This document shows positions 22,203 through 29,568 of a stretch of DNA of 38,395 bases, in pieces. Each line of letters begins with the position of its first letter. Position 1 is the first letter of the stretch. The notes beneath the pieces were generated by a model that was given only the letters and a program-made list of their open reading frames with translations, did not search any database and had not been told where the DNA came from. Made by a program: the position numbers and the translations under genes. This stretch comes from DATBGZ01 sp036557785 (GTDB lineage Bacteria > Actinomycetota > Actinomycetes > Mycobacteriales > Micromonosporaceae): contig DATBGZ010000039.1 of assembly GCA_036557785.1 (NCBI GenBank), positions 1 through 38,395 of the forward strand. The letters run 5' to 3'.

Positions 22203-23414
22203 GTGGCGCGGCTCACGATGACAGCCGTCGAGGCGGCTGACCGGCTCGGGGTGAAGACCGCCACGCTCTACGCCTACGTGAGCCGGGGCGTGCTGACCCG
22301 CCGCCGCACGCCGACGGGAGCCAGCCTCTTCGACCCGGACGAGGTCGAGCGGCTTGCCCGTCGGGGCCGTCCCCGTCGCACGTCGGCCACGGCCACCCGG
22401 GCACGCTCGCCCAACGAGGTGCTGATCTACTCGCGCATCACCGAGCTGGGAGCCGACCGCCCCTTCTACCGCGGCCGTGACGCCCTGGAACTCGCCCGAT
22501 CGAGCTCCTTCGAGTCCGTCGCGGAGTGGCTGTGGGCCGGCGAGGACGCCCCGGCGCAGATCGAGCAATGGCACGCCGCACCCGAGGCCGTGGCGGCCGG
22601 CGCAGCCGCGCAGGCCGCGGTGCCCGAGTCCACCCTCGCGCTCGAACGGCTCCAGGTGATCGTGCCGGCGCTCGGGGCCACCGACCCGCTGCGAGCCAAC
22701 CTCGAGCCGTCCGCCGTGGCCGTCATCGGCCGGGCGCTGATCGCCGGGATGGTGGCGAGCCTGCCCGGACCCGACGTCGGCGGGACGATCGCCGACCGGC
22801 TGTGGGCAAAGCTGCGCCCGGCCCGCGCCCGGTCCCGGCTCGTCGACGCGTTGCGGGTGGCGCTGGTCGTCCTGGCCGACCATGAGCTGGCCGCCTCGAC
22901 GCTGGCGGTACGGGTGGCCGCGTCGGTGCGGGCCGACCCGTACGCGGCGGTCATGGCCGGGCTCGGCACGATGAGCGGCCCCCTGCACGGCGGTGCATCC
23001 CTCGGCGTCGAGTCACTGTTGCTGGAGGCGGGAACCCCATCGGGCGCCGCCGACGCGATCGGCCTGCGGTTGCGCCGGGGGGAGCGCGTGCCAGGCCTGG
23101 GGCACATGGTGTACCGGCCCAGTGACGCGCGGGCGACCGTCCTGCTGGAGACCGTACGGTCGCATGCGCCGCGGCATCCGGCGCTGGCCGTGGCGGACGC
23201 GGTCCTCGCCGAGGCCAGGCGCCGGAGATTGCCCGAGGCGAACATCGACTTCGCGCTCGGTGTGCTGACCCGGGCGGCCGGGATGCCGATCGGCGCCGGC
23301 GAGGCCATCTTCGCGATCGCCCGTACCGCCGGCTGGCTCGCGCACGCACGGGAGGAGTACGCCGATCGCACCCGGCTGCGGCTGCGGGCCGTGCCCGCCG
23401 ACGGCGAACGCTAG
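22203..23414 (+). CDS. Citrate synthase-like enzyme with N-terminal MerR/HTH_17-type DNA-binding domain
   Basis: A 403-residue fusion. Residues 5-55 (TAVEAADRLGVKTATLYAYV, then SRGVLTRRR and LFDPDEVERLARR) form a MerR/excisionase-type helix-turn-helix, followed by a basic linker (RRGRPRR). From about 70 on it is a citrate synthase fold with all three catalytic residues: H262 (SGPLHGGAS), H301 (GLGHMVY) and D349 (NIDFALG). The Arg of DARA and of ARTAGW are also kept. The usual GHRVY reads GHMVY. It should thus be able to make citrate or 2-methylcitrate, and may also bind DNA. Such HTH-citrate synthases are known as annotated proteins, mostly untested. The start is the GTG at 22203 with a GGGAGtGGGAG ribosome site. 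It overlaps the convergent MFS-2 gene by 4 bp. Confidence 0.9.
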   Translation: MARLTMTAVEAADRLGVKTATLYAYVSRGVLTRRRTPTGASLFDPDEVERLARRGRPRRTSATATRARSPNEVLIYSRITELGADRPFYRGRDALELARSSSFESVAEWLWAGEDAPAQIEQWHAAPEAVAAGAAAQAAVPESTLALERLQVIVPALGATDPLRANLEPSAVAVIGRALIAGMVASLPGPDVGGTIADRLWAKLRPARARSRLVDALRVALVVLADHELAASTLAVRVAASVRADPYAAVMAGLGTMSGPLHGGASLGVESLLLEAGTPSGAADAIGLRLRRGERVPGLGHMVYRPSDARATVLLETVRSHAPRHPALAVADAVLAEARRRRLPEANIDFALGVLTRAAGMPIGAGEAIFAIARTAGWLAHAREEYADRTRLRLRAVPADGER

Positions 23415-25102
23415 CGCCCTGGCCGGGTCGCCGACTCCTGCGCACCGGGATGGATGTAGCGCCCGCCGCGCGACAACGACGCGGCCGCCGCGAGCAACGA
23501 CAACCCGATCGCCGCGACGAAGACCACGGTCAGTCCATGGTGGAACGGGCCGGAGATGAGGTCCGGGAAGAACTCGTGGCCGAGCAGGACCGTGCGGTTC
23601 GACTCGGGCAGGGTGTCGAGAACGCCGCTGGGGGCGAGCAGGTTCTGCACCGGGTTGACGCCGAGGAACGCGGCGAACAGCGACGAGACGGGTGGCAGGG
23701 CGCCGACCTGAGCCGCCACGTCGTGCGGCACTCCTTGGTGCTCAAGACCCGCAGTGAGCGTGCTGGGCAGGCTGCCGGCCAGGCCCGCGATCATGAGGGA
23801 GAAGAATACGCCTATGGATAGCGCCGTGCCGGAGTTCTGGAAGGTCGAGCGCATGCCCGAGGCGGCGCCGCGCATGCCGGCCGGCACGCTGCTCATGATG
23901 GCCGACGTATTCGGTGCGCTGAACATGCCCACGCCCACGCCGTTGAACGCGATGAGCATGGCGAAAGCCCAGTATGGGAACACGATCGGCAACAGCAGCA
24001 AGCCGGCGAACGTGGCGCCCGCGATGAGCATGCCGGCGGTGGCGAAGCCGCGGGCGCCGAAGCGGTCGGAGAGGTGGCCCGAGACCGGGCCTGCGGCGAG
24101 GAATCCCGCGCTCAGTGGCAGCATGAAGACCCCCGCCAACAGCGGGGTGTCGGCGAAGTCGTATCCGTGCAGCGGCAGCCAGATCCCCTGCAGCCAGATG
24201 ATCAGCACGAACTGGAGGCCGCCACGGGCGATCGCCGCGGCGAGCGCTGCCGCGTTGCCGGCCGCGAAGGCGCGCACCCGGAACAGGCCGAGGCGGAACA
24301 TCGGCTCGCTCACCCGACGCTCGATGGCGACGAAGGCGATCAGCAGGGCGACTCCGCCGAGCAGGGTGCCGAAGACCCGGGGACTCGTCCAGCCCATGGC
24401 ATGGCCCCGGTAGGGCTGGATGCCCAGGGTGATCCCGACCAGTACCGCCCCCAGGCCGAGCGCGAAGGTGGCGTTGCCCCACCAGTCGATCCGGCTCGCG
24501 TGACGCTGGCCGGTCTCGCGCAGCCGCAGGTATGCCCAGACCGTACCGAAGAGTCCAATGGGGACATTGATCCAGAAGACAGCCCGCCAATCGATGACGG
24601 CGAGCAGGCCGCCGGCGACGAGGCCGATGAACTGTCCGGCGAGTGCCGAGATCTGGTTGATCCCGAGAGCCAGGCCGCGCTGCTCCAACGGGAACGAGTC
24701 GGTCAGGATCGCCGCGGAGTTCGCCGTGAGCATCGAGCCGCCGAAGGCCTGCAACAACCGCCAGCCGATGAGCCACATCGCGCCGTGGCCGCCATGGAAC
24801 GGGTCGAACGAGAGCAGCACCGAGGCGAAGGTGAACACCGCGAAGCCGGAGTTATAGATGCGTACGCGGCCGAAGATGTCGCCGAGGCGGCCGAGGGCGA
24901 CGACCAGGACCGCCTGCACCAGCAGATACCCCATGATCATCCAGAGCAGGTAACCGATGTTGCCAGCCGACAAGGGATCGAGCCCGATCCCTCGGAAGAT
25001 CGCCGGCAGCGAGATGATCACGATGGAGCCGTCGAGCGCCGACATGAAGGTGGCGAGCGTCGTGTTCGACAACGCGACCCACTTGTAGCGGGCCCCGGCC
25101 AT
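23411..25102 (-). CDS. MFS drug exporter, DHA2 (14-helix) family, MFS-2
   Basis: A 563-residue multidrug exporter very similar to MFS-1 at 12031-13788. It starts MAGARYKWVALSNTT, has SALDGSIVIISLPAIF in the first helix and GRLGDIFGRVR after helix 2, and ends with the same helix pattern and a similar YNPL/VNPVQNLL-type extracytoplasmic loop. MFS-2 keeps the Asp of LDGSIV in helix 1 that is typical of DHA2 drug/H+ antiporters, while MFS-1 has Asn (VNASIV) there, so the two may differ in coupling or substrate. The start ATG at 25102 has AGAGGGGA upstream. It lies 23 bp after the MarR gene on the same strand and is surely co-transcribed with it. Confidence 0.93.
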   Translation of the reverse strand: MAGARYKWVALSNTTLATFMSALDGSIVIISLPAIFRGIGLDPLSAGNIGYLLWMIMGYLLVQAVLVVALGRLGDIFGRVRIYNSGFAVFTFASVLLSFDPFHGGHGAMWLIGWRLLQAFGGSMLTANSAAILTDSFPLEQRGLALGINQISALAGQFIGLVAGGLLAVIDWRAVFWINVPIGLFGTVWAYLRLRETGQRHASRIDWWGNATFALGLGAVLVGITLGIQPYRGHAMGWTSPRVFGTLLGGVALLIAFVAIERRVSEPMFRLGLFRVRAFAAGNAAALAAAIARGGLQFVLIIWLQGIWLPLHGYDFADTPLLAGVFMLPLSAGFLAAGPVSGHLSDRFGARGFATAGMLIAGATFAGLLLLPIVFPYWAFAMLIAFNGVGVGMFSAPNTSAIMSSVPAGMRGAASGMRSTFQNSGTALSIGVFFSLMIAGLAGSLPSTLTAGLEHQGVPHDVAAQVGALPPVSSLFAAFLGVNPVQNLLAPSGVLDTLPESNRTVLLGHEFFPDLISGPFHHGLTVVFVAAIGLSLLAAAASLSRGGRYIHPGAQESATRPGR

Positions 25103-25125
25103 GGCTGTTCCCCTCTGGTGTCGCG

Positions 25126-25569
25126 CTACAGGCTGGTGAGCCGGTCGAGTAGTGCCAGGGCCTCGCCGATCGTGCGGCGCTCGGCGTCGGTGTAGCGCTC
25201 CTGCAGCGCGCGGGCCAGCCACTCCTCGCGTGCCCTCCGGTTGCCCCGGACCCACTCCCGCGCCGCCGGGGTCAGGGCGATAAGTTGCCGCCGCCCGTCC
25301 TCGGGATCGGGATCACGACGGATCAGTCCCCGCTGCTCCAGGACAGTGAGCGTGGCCGCCATCGACTGCGGGCGGACCCGTTCCGCGGCGGCCAGGCTGC
25401 TGGCACAGGCCGCGCCGTCCTTCTCCAACCGACTCAGCACCGACATCTGGGACGGCGTGAGGTGGTCGGAGTCGGCGATATCGCGAAGCTGGCGCCGAAG
25501 GCGGCCAACCGCTACCCGCAGCGCGCCCGCGAGCCGTATGGTCGGGGCCGGGATGGTCGTACTGATCAC
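25126..25569 (-). CDS. MarR-family regulator of MFS-2
   Basis: A 147-residue MarR protein: LTPSQMSVLSRLEKDGAACA, the HTH ASSLAAAERVRPQSMAATLT and the wing LIRRDPDPEDGRRQLIALTPAA. It precedes the MFS-2 exporter in a two-gene operon. The start is the GTG at 25569. Overlapping palindromes built from ATCAGTC half-sites lie 17-37 nt upstream (25586-25606) and are its likely operator. Its sequence differs clearly from the other MarR protein in the window (17632-18054), and the two operators differ too, so the two efflux modules are probably induced separately. Confidence 0.93.
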   Translation of the reverse strand: MISTTIPAPTIRLAGALRVAVGRLRRQLRDIADSDHLTPSQMSVLSRLEKDGAACASSLAAAERVRPQSMAATLTVLEQRGLIRRDPDPEDGRRQLIALTPAAREWVRGNRRAREEWLARALQERYTDAERRTIGEALALLDRLTSL

Positions 25570-25585
25570 GAAGCGAGCCTAAACC

Positions 25586-25606
25586 ATCAGTCTGGACTGA
25601 TCAGTC
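25586..25606 (-). promoter_or_regulatory. Triple half-site MarR operator
   Basis: ATCAGTC (25586-25592), TG, GACTGAT (25595-25601) form a perfect inverted repeat. GACTGATCAGTC (25595-25606) is a second perfect 12-bp palindrome that shares the middle half-site. A related ACTGATCA occurs at 25561-25568, across the gene start. The position just upstream of the MarR start is typical for autorepression. Confidence 0.7.
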
Positions 25607-25655
25607 TTACCTGTTGATCCGCACGGAGCCCGACCTGTCGGTACCGCACGTGCCT

Positions 25656-25661
25656 TAGGCT
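25656..25661 (+). promoter_or_regulatory. Leaderless -10 element of the DUF2461 gene
   Basis: TAGGCT ends 6 nt before the GTG start at 25668, so transcription would begin at or next to the start codon. No ribosome site is present, which agrees with a leaderless mRNA. No clear -35 is seen. Confidence 0.45.
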
Positions 25662-25667
25662 GCGCGC

Positions 25668-26287
25668 GTGGCGTTTCGCGGATGGCCAGCCGATGCCCTG
25701 GAGTTCTTCGAGCAACTCGCGGTCGACAACTCGAAGGCGTACTGGACCGCGCACAAGCAGGCGTATGAGGAGAAGGTGTACGCACCGATGGCCGCGCTGC
25801 TCGCGGAGCTCGAGCCCGAGTTCGGACGCGGCAAGATCTTCCGGCCGTACCGTGACATCCGGTTCAGCGCGGACAAGTCGCCGTACAAGACCGAGATCGC
25901 CGCAGTGCTCGACCAGGGTGGCTACGTTCGCCTCAATGCGGAAGGGCTCGGCGCCGGCGCCGGGATGTACCAGATGGAGCGGGACCAGCTCGCCCGGTAC
26001 CGGCAGGCGGTCGACGCCGAGTCCAGTGGCGCGGCCCTCGAGGCGTTGGTCGCCACACTGGCCCGCCAGAAGATCGATGTCCGTGGCCATGGCCAGCTCG
26101 CTCGCGTGCCCCGGGGCTTCGCCGCCGACCACCCCCGAGCGCGGCTGTTGACGTACAAGGGCCGTGGGAGGAGTGGCCGGCCGGCGCCTGGCTCGGCCGT
26201 GCCGGTGCACGCGAGCGCGTGGCGGCGTTTCTGCGGGCGACCCGGTCGCTCAACGAGTGGCTCGCCACGCACGTCGGCCCGGCCTGA
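25668..26287 (+). pseudogene. DUF2461 (TIGR02453) protein gene with a frameshift
   Basis: The first 164 codons encode a DUF2461-family protein: FRGWPADALEFFEQLAVDNS, KAYWTAHKQAYEE, FRPYRDIRFSADKSPYKTEI (the family hallmark) and AGAGMYQMERDQLARYRQAV. After LLTYKG the frame fails. The expected C-terminal end, WEEWPAGAWLGRAGARERVA then AFLRATRSLNEWLATHVGPA, is in the frame two bases on, from 26165 to a stop at 26285-26287. The shift corresponds to a net loss of 1 base (1, 4 or 7 missing) near 26155-26166, and about two residues around the YKG...EWP junction also seem lost. The gene is therefore broken, or the site is a sequencing error. Function of the family is unknown. Confidence 0.85.
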
Positions 26288-26299
26288 CGCCCGTTCAGG

Positions 26300-27472
26300 T
26301 CAGTACGGCGTTCTCGGCTCCGGATCCGCGCCGGAGCCCGATCGCTCAGCGGGATGGCCGAGCATGCCGAGCGCGATGGCATGGGAGACGTCCCCACTGC
26401 CGACCACGCCGACGAGCCGGTCGCCTTCAGTGACCGCGAGCAGCGGGTTTGCGGGCGAGAGATTGCGTGCCGCGGTCGCGGCCGGATCGCCCGCCGAGAC
26501 GGCGGCCACTGCGGGCATGCGGGTCGCCGCCGCGCGCAGCGGCATCTGCGCCCGCCCGGGCGCTGGGATCTCCGCGAGGTCGGAGAGACGGACCAGCCCG
26601 ACCAGATGCCCCTGGTGGTCGACGACGGGGTAGTTGTCGTGGGGGTGTCGGGCCGCGGTGCCGGCCACGAAGGCGTCGATGGTCTGGTTCGCCATACCGA
26701 AGACGGGGTTGGCCGCCATGATGTCCCGCACGCTACGGCCATCGAGCGCGCGGTGCAGGCGCACGCCCGCGCTCTCCGCGTTGGCCGCGGTGACGAGGAA
26801 CCACCCGACCAGGGCCAGCCAGATGCCGGAGAGGTTGCGCAGGATGAGGACCTGCAGGACGCCCAGCGCGGCGAGCAGGACACCCAGCACCACGCCGGCG
26901 TGGTCGGCCGCGATCTGCGCCCGGTCCCGATCACCACGAATGCGCCAGACCAGCGCCCGCACCACCCGACCGCCATCGAGCGGGGCGCCGGGAAGAAGAT
27001 TGAAGACGCCCAGCACGATGTTGACCGCCGCCAACCAACCCAGGCCGACTGCGACGAGTTGGCTCACCCCGCTCACGCTGACCAGCGCGGCGGCGGCCGC
27101 CGACACGCCGCCGAGGACCAGACTCGCGACCGGTCCAGCGGCCGCGATCGCGAACTCGGCGCCGGGCGTCGGTGGGTCACCGTCCAATTCGGACACTCCG
27201 CCGAGCAGCCAGAGCGTGATCCGTCTGACCCCGACGCCGCGCCGCCGGGCAACCAGCGCGTGAGCCAACTCGTGCCCCAACAGGCAGGCGAGGAACAGTG
27301 CCGCGACCACCGCGGCGACCACCGCGTAGCCGATCAGCGGTTGCCGCGGCGCCCCCGCCGGCAGGACAGAGATCGCCAGCCCGTAGCCGAGGAGTACGGC
27401 GATCACCAGGACCGACCAGTGCGCGCCGATGTCTATGCCCGCGACGCGACCCAGGCGCACCGACTGCCTCAT
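26300..27472 (-). CDS. Site-2 protease-like intramembrane metalloprotease with two CBS domains (Rip3-type)
   Basis: A 390-residue membrane zinc protease of the M50 family. HELAH (His67, Glu68, His71) lies in one membrane helix, and NLLPGAPLDGGR carries the third zinc ligand Asp in another. About residues 255-385 form a pair of CBS domains (VRDIMAANPVFGMANQTIDA; TRMPAVAAVSAGDPAATAA), which sense adenine nucleotides. Such Rip3-type proteases cut membrane-bound regulators such as anti-sigma factors; the target is not visible here. The start is the ATG at 27472 with GGGGGTGAG upstream; an ATG at 27550 is in frame but would overlap the divergent DrrA promoter and lacks a ribosome site. Confidence 0.9.
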   Translation of the reverse strand: MRQSVRLGRVAGIDIGAHWSVLVIAVLLGYGLAISVLPAGAPRQPLIGYAVVAAVVAALFLACLLGHELAHALVARRRGVGVRRITLWLLGGVSELDGDPPTPGAEFAIAAAGPVASLVLGGVSAAAAALVSVSGVSQLVAVGLGWLAAVNIVLGVFNLLPGAPLDGGRVVRALVWRIRGDRDRAQIAADHAGVVLGVLLAALGVLQVLILRNLSGIWLALVGWFLVTAANAESAGVRLHRALDGRSVRDIMAANPVFGMANQTIDAFVAGTAARHPHDNYPVVDHQGHLVGLVRLSDLAEIPAPGRAQMPLRAAATRMPAVAAVSAGDPAATAARNLSPANPLLAVTEGDRLVGVVGSGDVSHAIALGMLGHPAERSGSGADPEPRTPY

Positions 27473-27587
27473 GGCCAACTCACCCCCGTGTGTTGCGGCC
27501 CGTGGGTCAATGGTTTCAGTCTCCCCGAAGACCGCGCCCGCCGAACCCATACTTGGTCGGCCGGCCCCGGCTTATGGTGGACCCGGC

Positions 27588-28547
27588 ATGACGCACAGCC
27601 ACGGGGGCGTGATCCGTACGGTCGACCTGACCAAGGTCTACCGTGGCTCGACGGTTCCCGCCGTCGATCGGCTGGCCCTCGAGGTCGATCCGGGCGAGAT
27701 CTTCGGACTGCTCGGCCCGAACGGAGCGGGCAAGACCACGACGGCCGGCATGCTCACGACCCGCGTCGTGCCGACGTCGGGTCGGGCCTTCATCGCCGAC
27801 GTCGATGTCGTCGAACGCCCGGCCCTGGCCAAGCAACTGACCGGCATCGTCTCGCAGCAGAACACACTCGACCGCCAACTCACGGTCTGGGAGAACCTCT
27901 ACCTGCACGGCCGCCTGTTCGGCATCCAGGCCCGCGTGTCCCGACAGATCGCCGACGAGCTCCTGGCCCGGTTCCAGCTCACGCACTCCGCCTCGGCGTC
28001 GGTGTACGCCCTCTCCGGCGGCATGGCGCAGCGGCTCATGGTGGCCCGAGCCATCTTCCATCGACCCGCGGTGCTGTTCCTGGACGAGCCCACGGCGGGG
28101 CTGGATCCGCAGAGCCGGCTCGCGCTCTGGGAGATGCTGGGAGCGCTGAACCGCGAGGGCCAGACCGTGGTGCTCACCACGCACAACATGGACGAGGCAG
28201 AGCGCCTGTGCCGCCGGATCGCGATCATCGACCAGGGCCGCGTCGTCGCCCTGGGCACGCCGGCGGAACTGAAGCAGAGCGTCGCGGCGGACACGGTGGT
28301 CTCGGTCCGCGCCGATGGTGACCCGGACCGGCTGGCGTCGTTGCTGGACCAGCAACTGCCGGGCGTCCGGCACACCCGGCGCGTGGACGGTGGCGTCGAG
28401 GTCCGGCTGGCCGCGGCGCCGCACCTCGCGGCTCGGGTCGTCAATGCCGTGGAGGCCGCGGGCCAGGCCATCGCCGACCTGTCGGTGGCCGAACCATCCC
28501 TGGAGACGGTCTTCATCGAGCTGACCGGCAGAAAGCTCCGCGAGTGA
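27588..28547 (+). CDS. ABC-2 exporter ATPase, DrrA-type
   Basis: A 319-residue ABC ATPase of the daunorubicin-resistance DrrA class. It has Walker A GPNGAGKTT (43-51), signature LSGGM in YALSGGMAQRLMVARA, Walker B VLFLDEPTAGLDP, H-loop TTHNMDEAE, and the C-terminal extension ending EPSLETVFIELTGRKLRE that is typical of DrrA-like proteins. A TATGGT -10 (27573-27578) ends 9 nt before the ATG, so the message probably has little or no leader. The permease partner follows 130 bp downstream, separated by a tandem repeat. Substrate unknown; drug or lipid export is the family norm. Confidence 0.93.
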   Translation: MTHSHGGVIRTVDLTKVYRGSTVPAVDRLALEVDPGEIFGLLGPNGAGKTTTAGMLTTRVVPTSGRAFIADVDVVERPALAKQLTGIVSQQNTLDRQLTVWENLYLHGRLFGIQARVSRQIADELLARFQLTHSASASVYALSGGMAQRLMVARAIFHRPAVLFLDEPTAGLDPQSRLALWEMLGALNREGQTVVLTTHNMDEAERLCRRIAIIDQGRVVALGTPAELKQSVAADTVVSVRADGDPDRLASLLDQQLPGVRHTRRVDGGVEVRLAAAPHLAARVVNAVEAAGQAIADLSVAEPSLETVFIELTGRKLRE

Positions 28548-28580
28548 CCAGCGCCAGGGCCATCGCAGCGAGCGCCAGCG

Positions 28581-28613
28581 GCGAGCGCGAGGGGCGAGCG
28601 CGAGGGGCGAGCC
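28581..28613. repeat. 13-bp tandem repeat between ABC ATPase and permease genes
   Basis: The unit GCGAGCGCGAGGG occurs twice in a row (28581-28593 and 28594-28606), followed by a partial copy (GCGAGCC, 28607-28613). It sits in the 130-bp gap of the DrrAB-like operon. The related string GCGAGCGCCAGCG precedes it. Copy number could vary between strains and alter the spacing of the two genes. Confidence 0.7.
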
Positions 28614-28677
28614 CCGCAGTAGCGAGCAACCGTGGCGCAGACCCAGGAGCGGATGCCCGGGGCCGGAAGAAGGAACA

Positions 28678-29550
28678 ATGACCGCGGGCTCCGTCGGCGC
28701 TTCGGTGCCGATCAGCACGACACCGCGACGATCCGTCACTGCCTCGAGCCTGCACGCGCTACGGGCGCTGCTGCTGCGCGACCTGATCGTGCTGCGCAAG
28801 CACAGTGCGGAGTTCGCACTGCGCACCCTGATCCAGCCGTTGCTGCTGTGCTTTGTCTTCCTCTACGTCTTCCCGAAGATCGGCCAGGGAATCGGCGCAG
28901 GTGCGCAGGGCGAGTCCGCCTTCGCGACCGTGCTGGTGCCCGGCGTGGTCGGCATCTCCGTGATGTTCCAGGGCGTCCAGTCGGTGGCGCTGACGATGTC
29001 GCAGGAGTTCGGCTACACCCGCGAGATCGAGGATCGCGTGCAGGCACCCTGCCCGATCTGGCTCGTCGCCATGGCGAAGGTGCTCTCCGGCGCGGCCCAG
29101 GGCCTGCTCTCCGCCGCCATCGTCCTGCCGATCGCGGCGGTCGTCCACGCGCCAGGGGTCCGCGCCGACCTGAACCTGCACTGGCCGCTCATCCTGACCC
29201 TGGTGCCGCTGTCCTGCATCGCGATGGCGGGGCTCGGGCTCGTGCTGGGCACCAGCTTCGAGCCGCGCAACATCGGGCTGATGTTCGGCTTCATCGTCCT
29301 GCCGATCACGTTCCTCGGCGGGACCTACTACGAGTGGACCCGGCTGGCCCCGGTCACCGTGGGCGGGTGGCACTGGCTGCAGACCATCGTACTGATCAAT
29401 CCCCTGATCTACGTGAACGAGGGGATGCGGGCCGCCTTCACGGACGCCGCACACATGCGCCTGTACGTGATCGTCCCGGTGCTGCTCGGCTTCGCGGCGC
29501 TGTTCGTCGCCCTCGGCCTGCGCGGCTTCCGCCGCCGCGTCCTGTCCTGA
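28678..29550 (+). CDS. ABC-2 exporter permease, DrrB-type
   Basis: A 290-residue ABC-2 permease with six predicted membrane helices and a cytoplasmic N-terminus (LRALLLRDLIVLRKHSAEFA) before the first helix. The family signatures QEFGYTREIEDRVQAPCPIW, then LVAMAKVLSGAAQGLL, and FIVLPITFLGGTYYEW are present. It pairs with the upstream DrrA-type ATPase. The ATG at 28678 has GAAGGAA 5 nt upstream, so it has its own ribosome site despite the 130-bp gap; an extra promoter there is possible. Confidence 0.92.
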   Translation: MTAGSVGASVPISTTPRRSVTASSLHALRALLLRDLIVLRKHSAEFALRTLIQPLLLCFVFLYVFPKIGQGIGAGAQGESAFATVLVPGVVGISVMFQGVQSVALTMSQEFGYTREIEDRVQAPCPIWLVAMAKVLSGAAQGLLSAAIVLPIAAVVHAPGVRADLNLHWPLILTLVPLSCIAMAGLGLVLGTSFEPRNIGLMFGFIVLPITFLGGTYYEWTRLAPVTVGGWHWLQTIVLINPLIYVNEGMRAAFTDAAHMRLYVIVPVLLGFAALFVALGLRGFRRRVLS

Positions 29551-29568
29551 CGGCCGGCGCTTCGCGGG

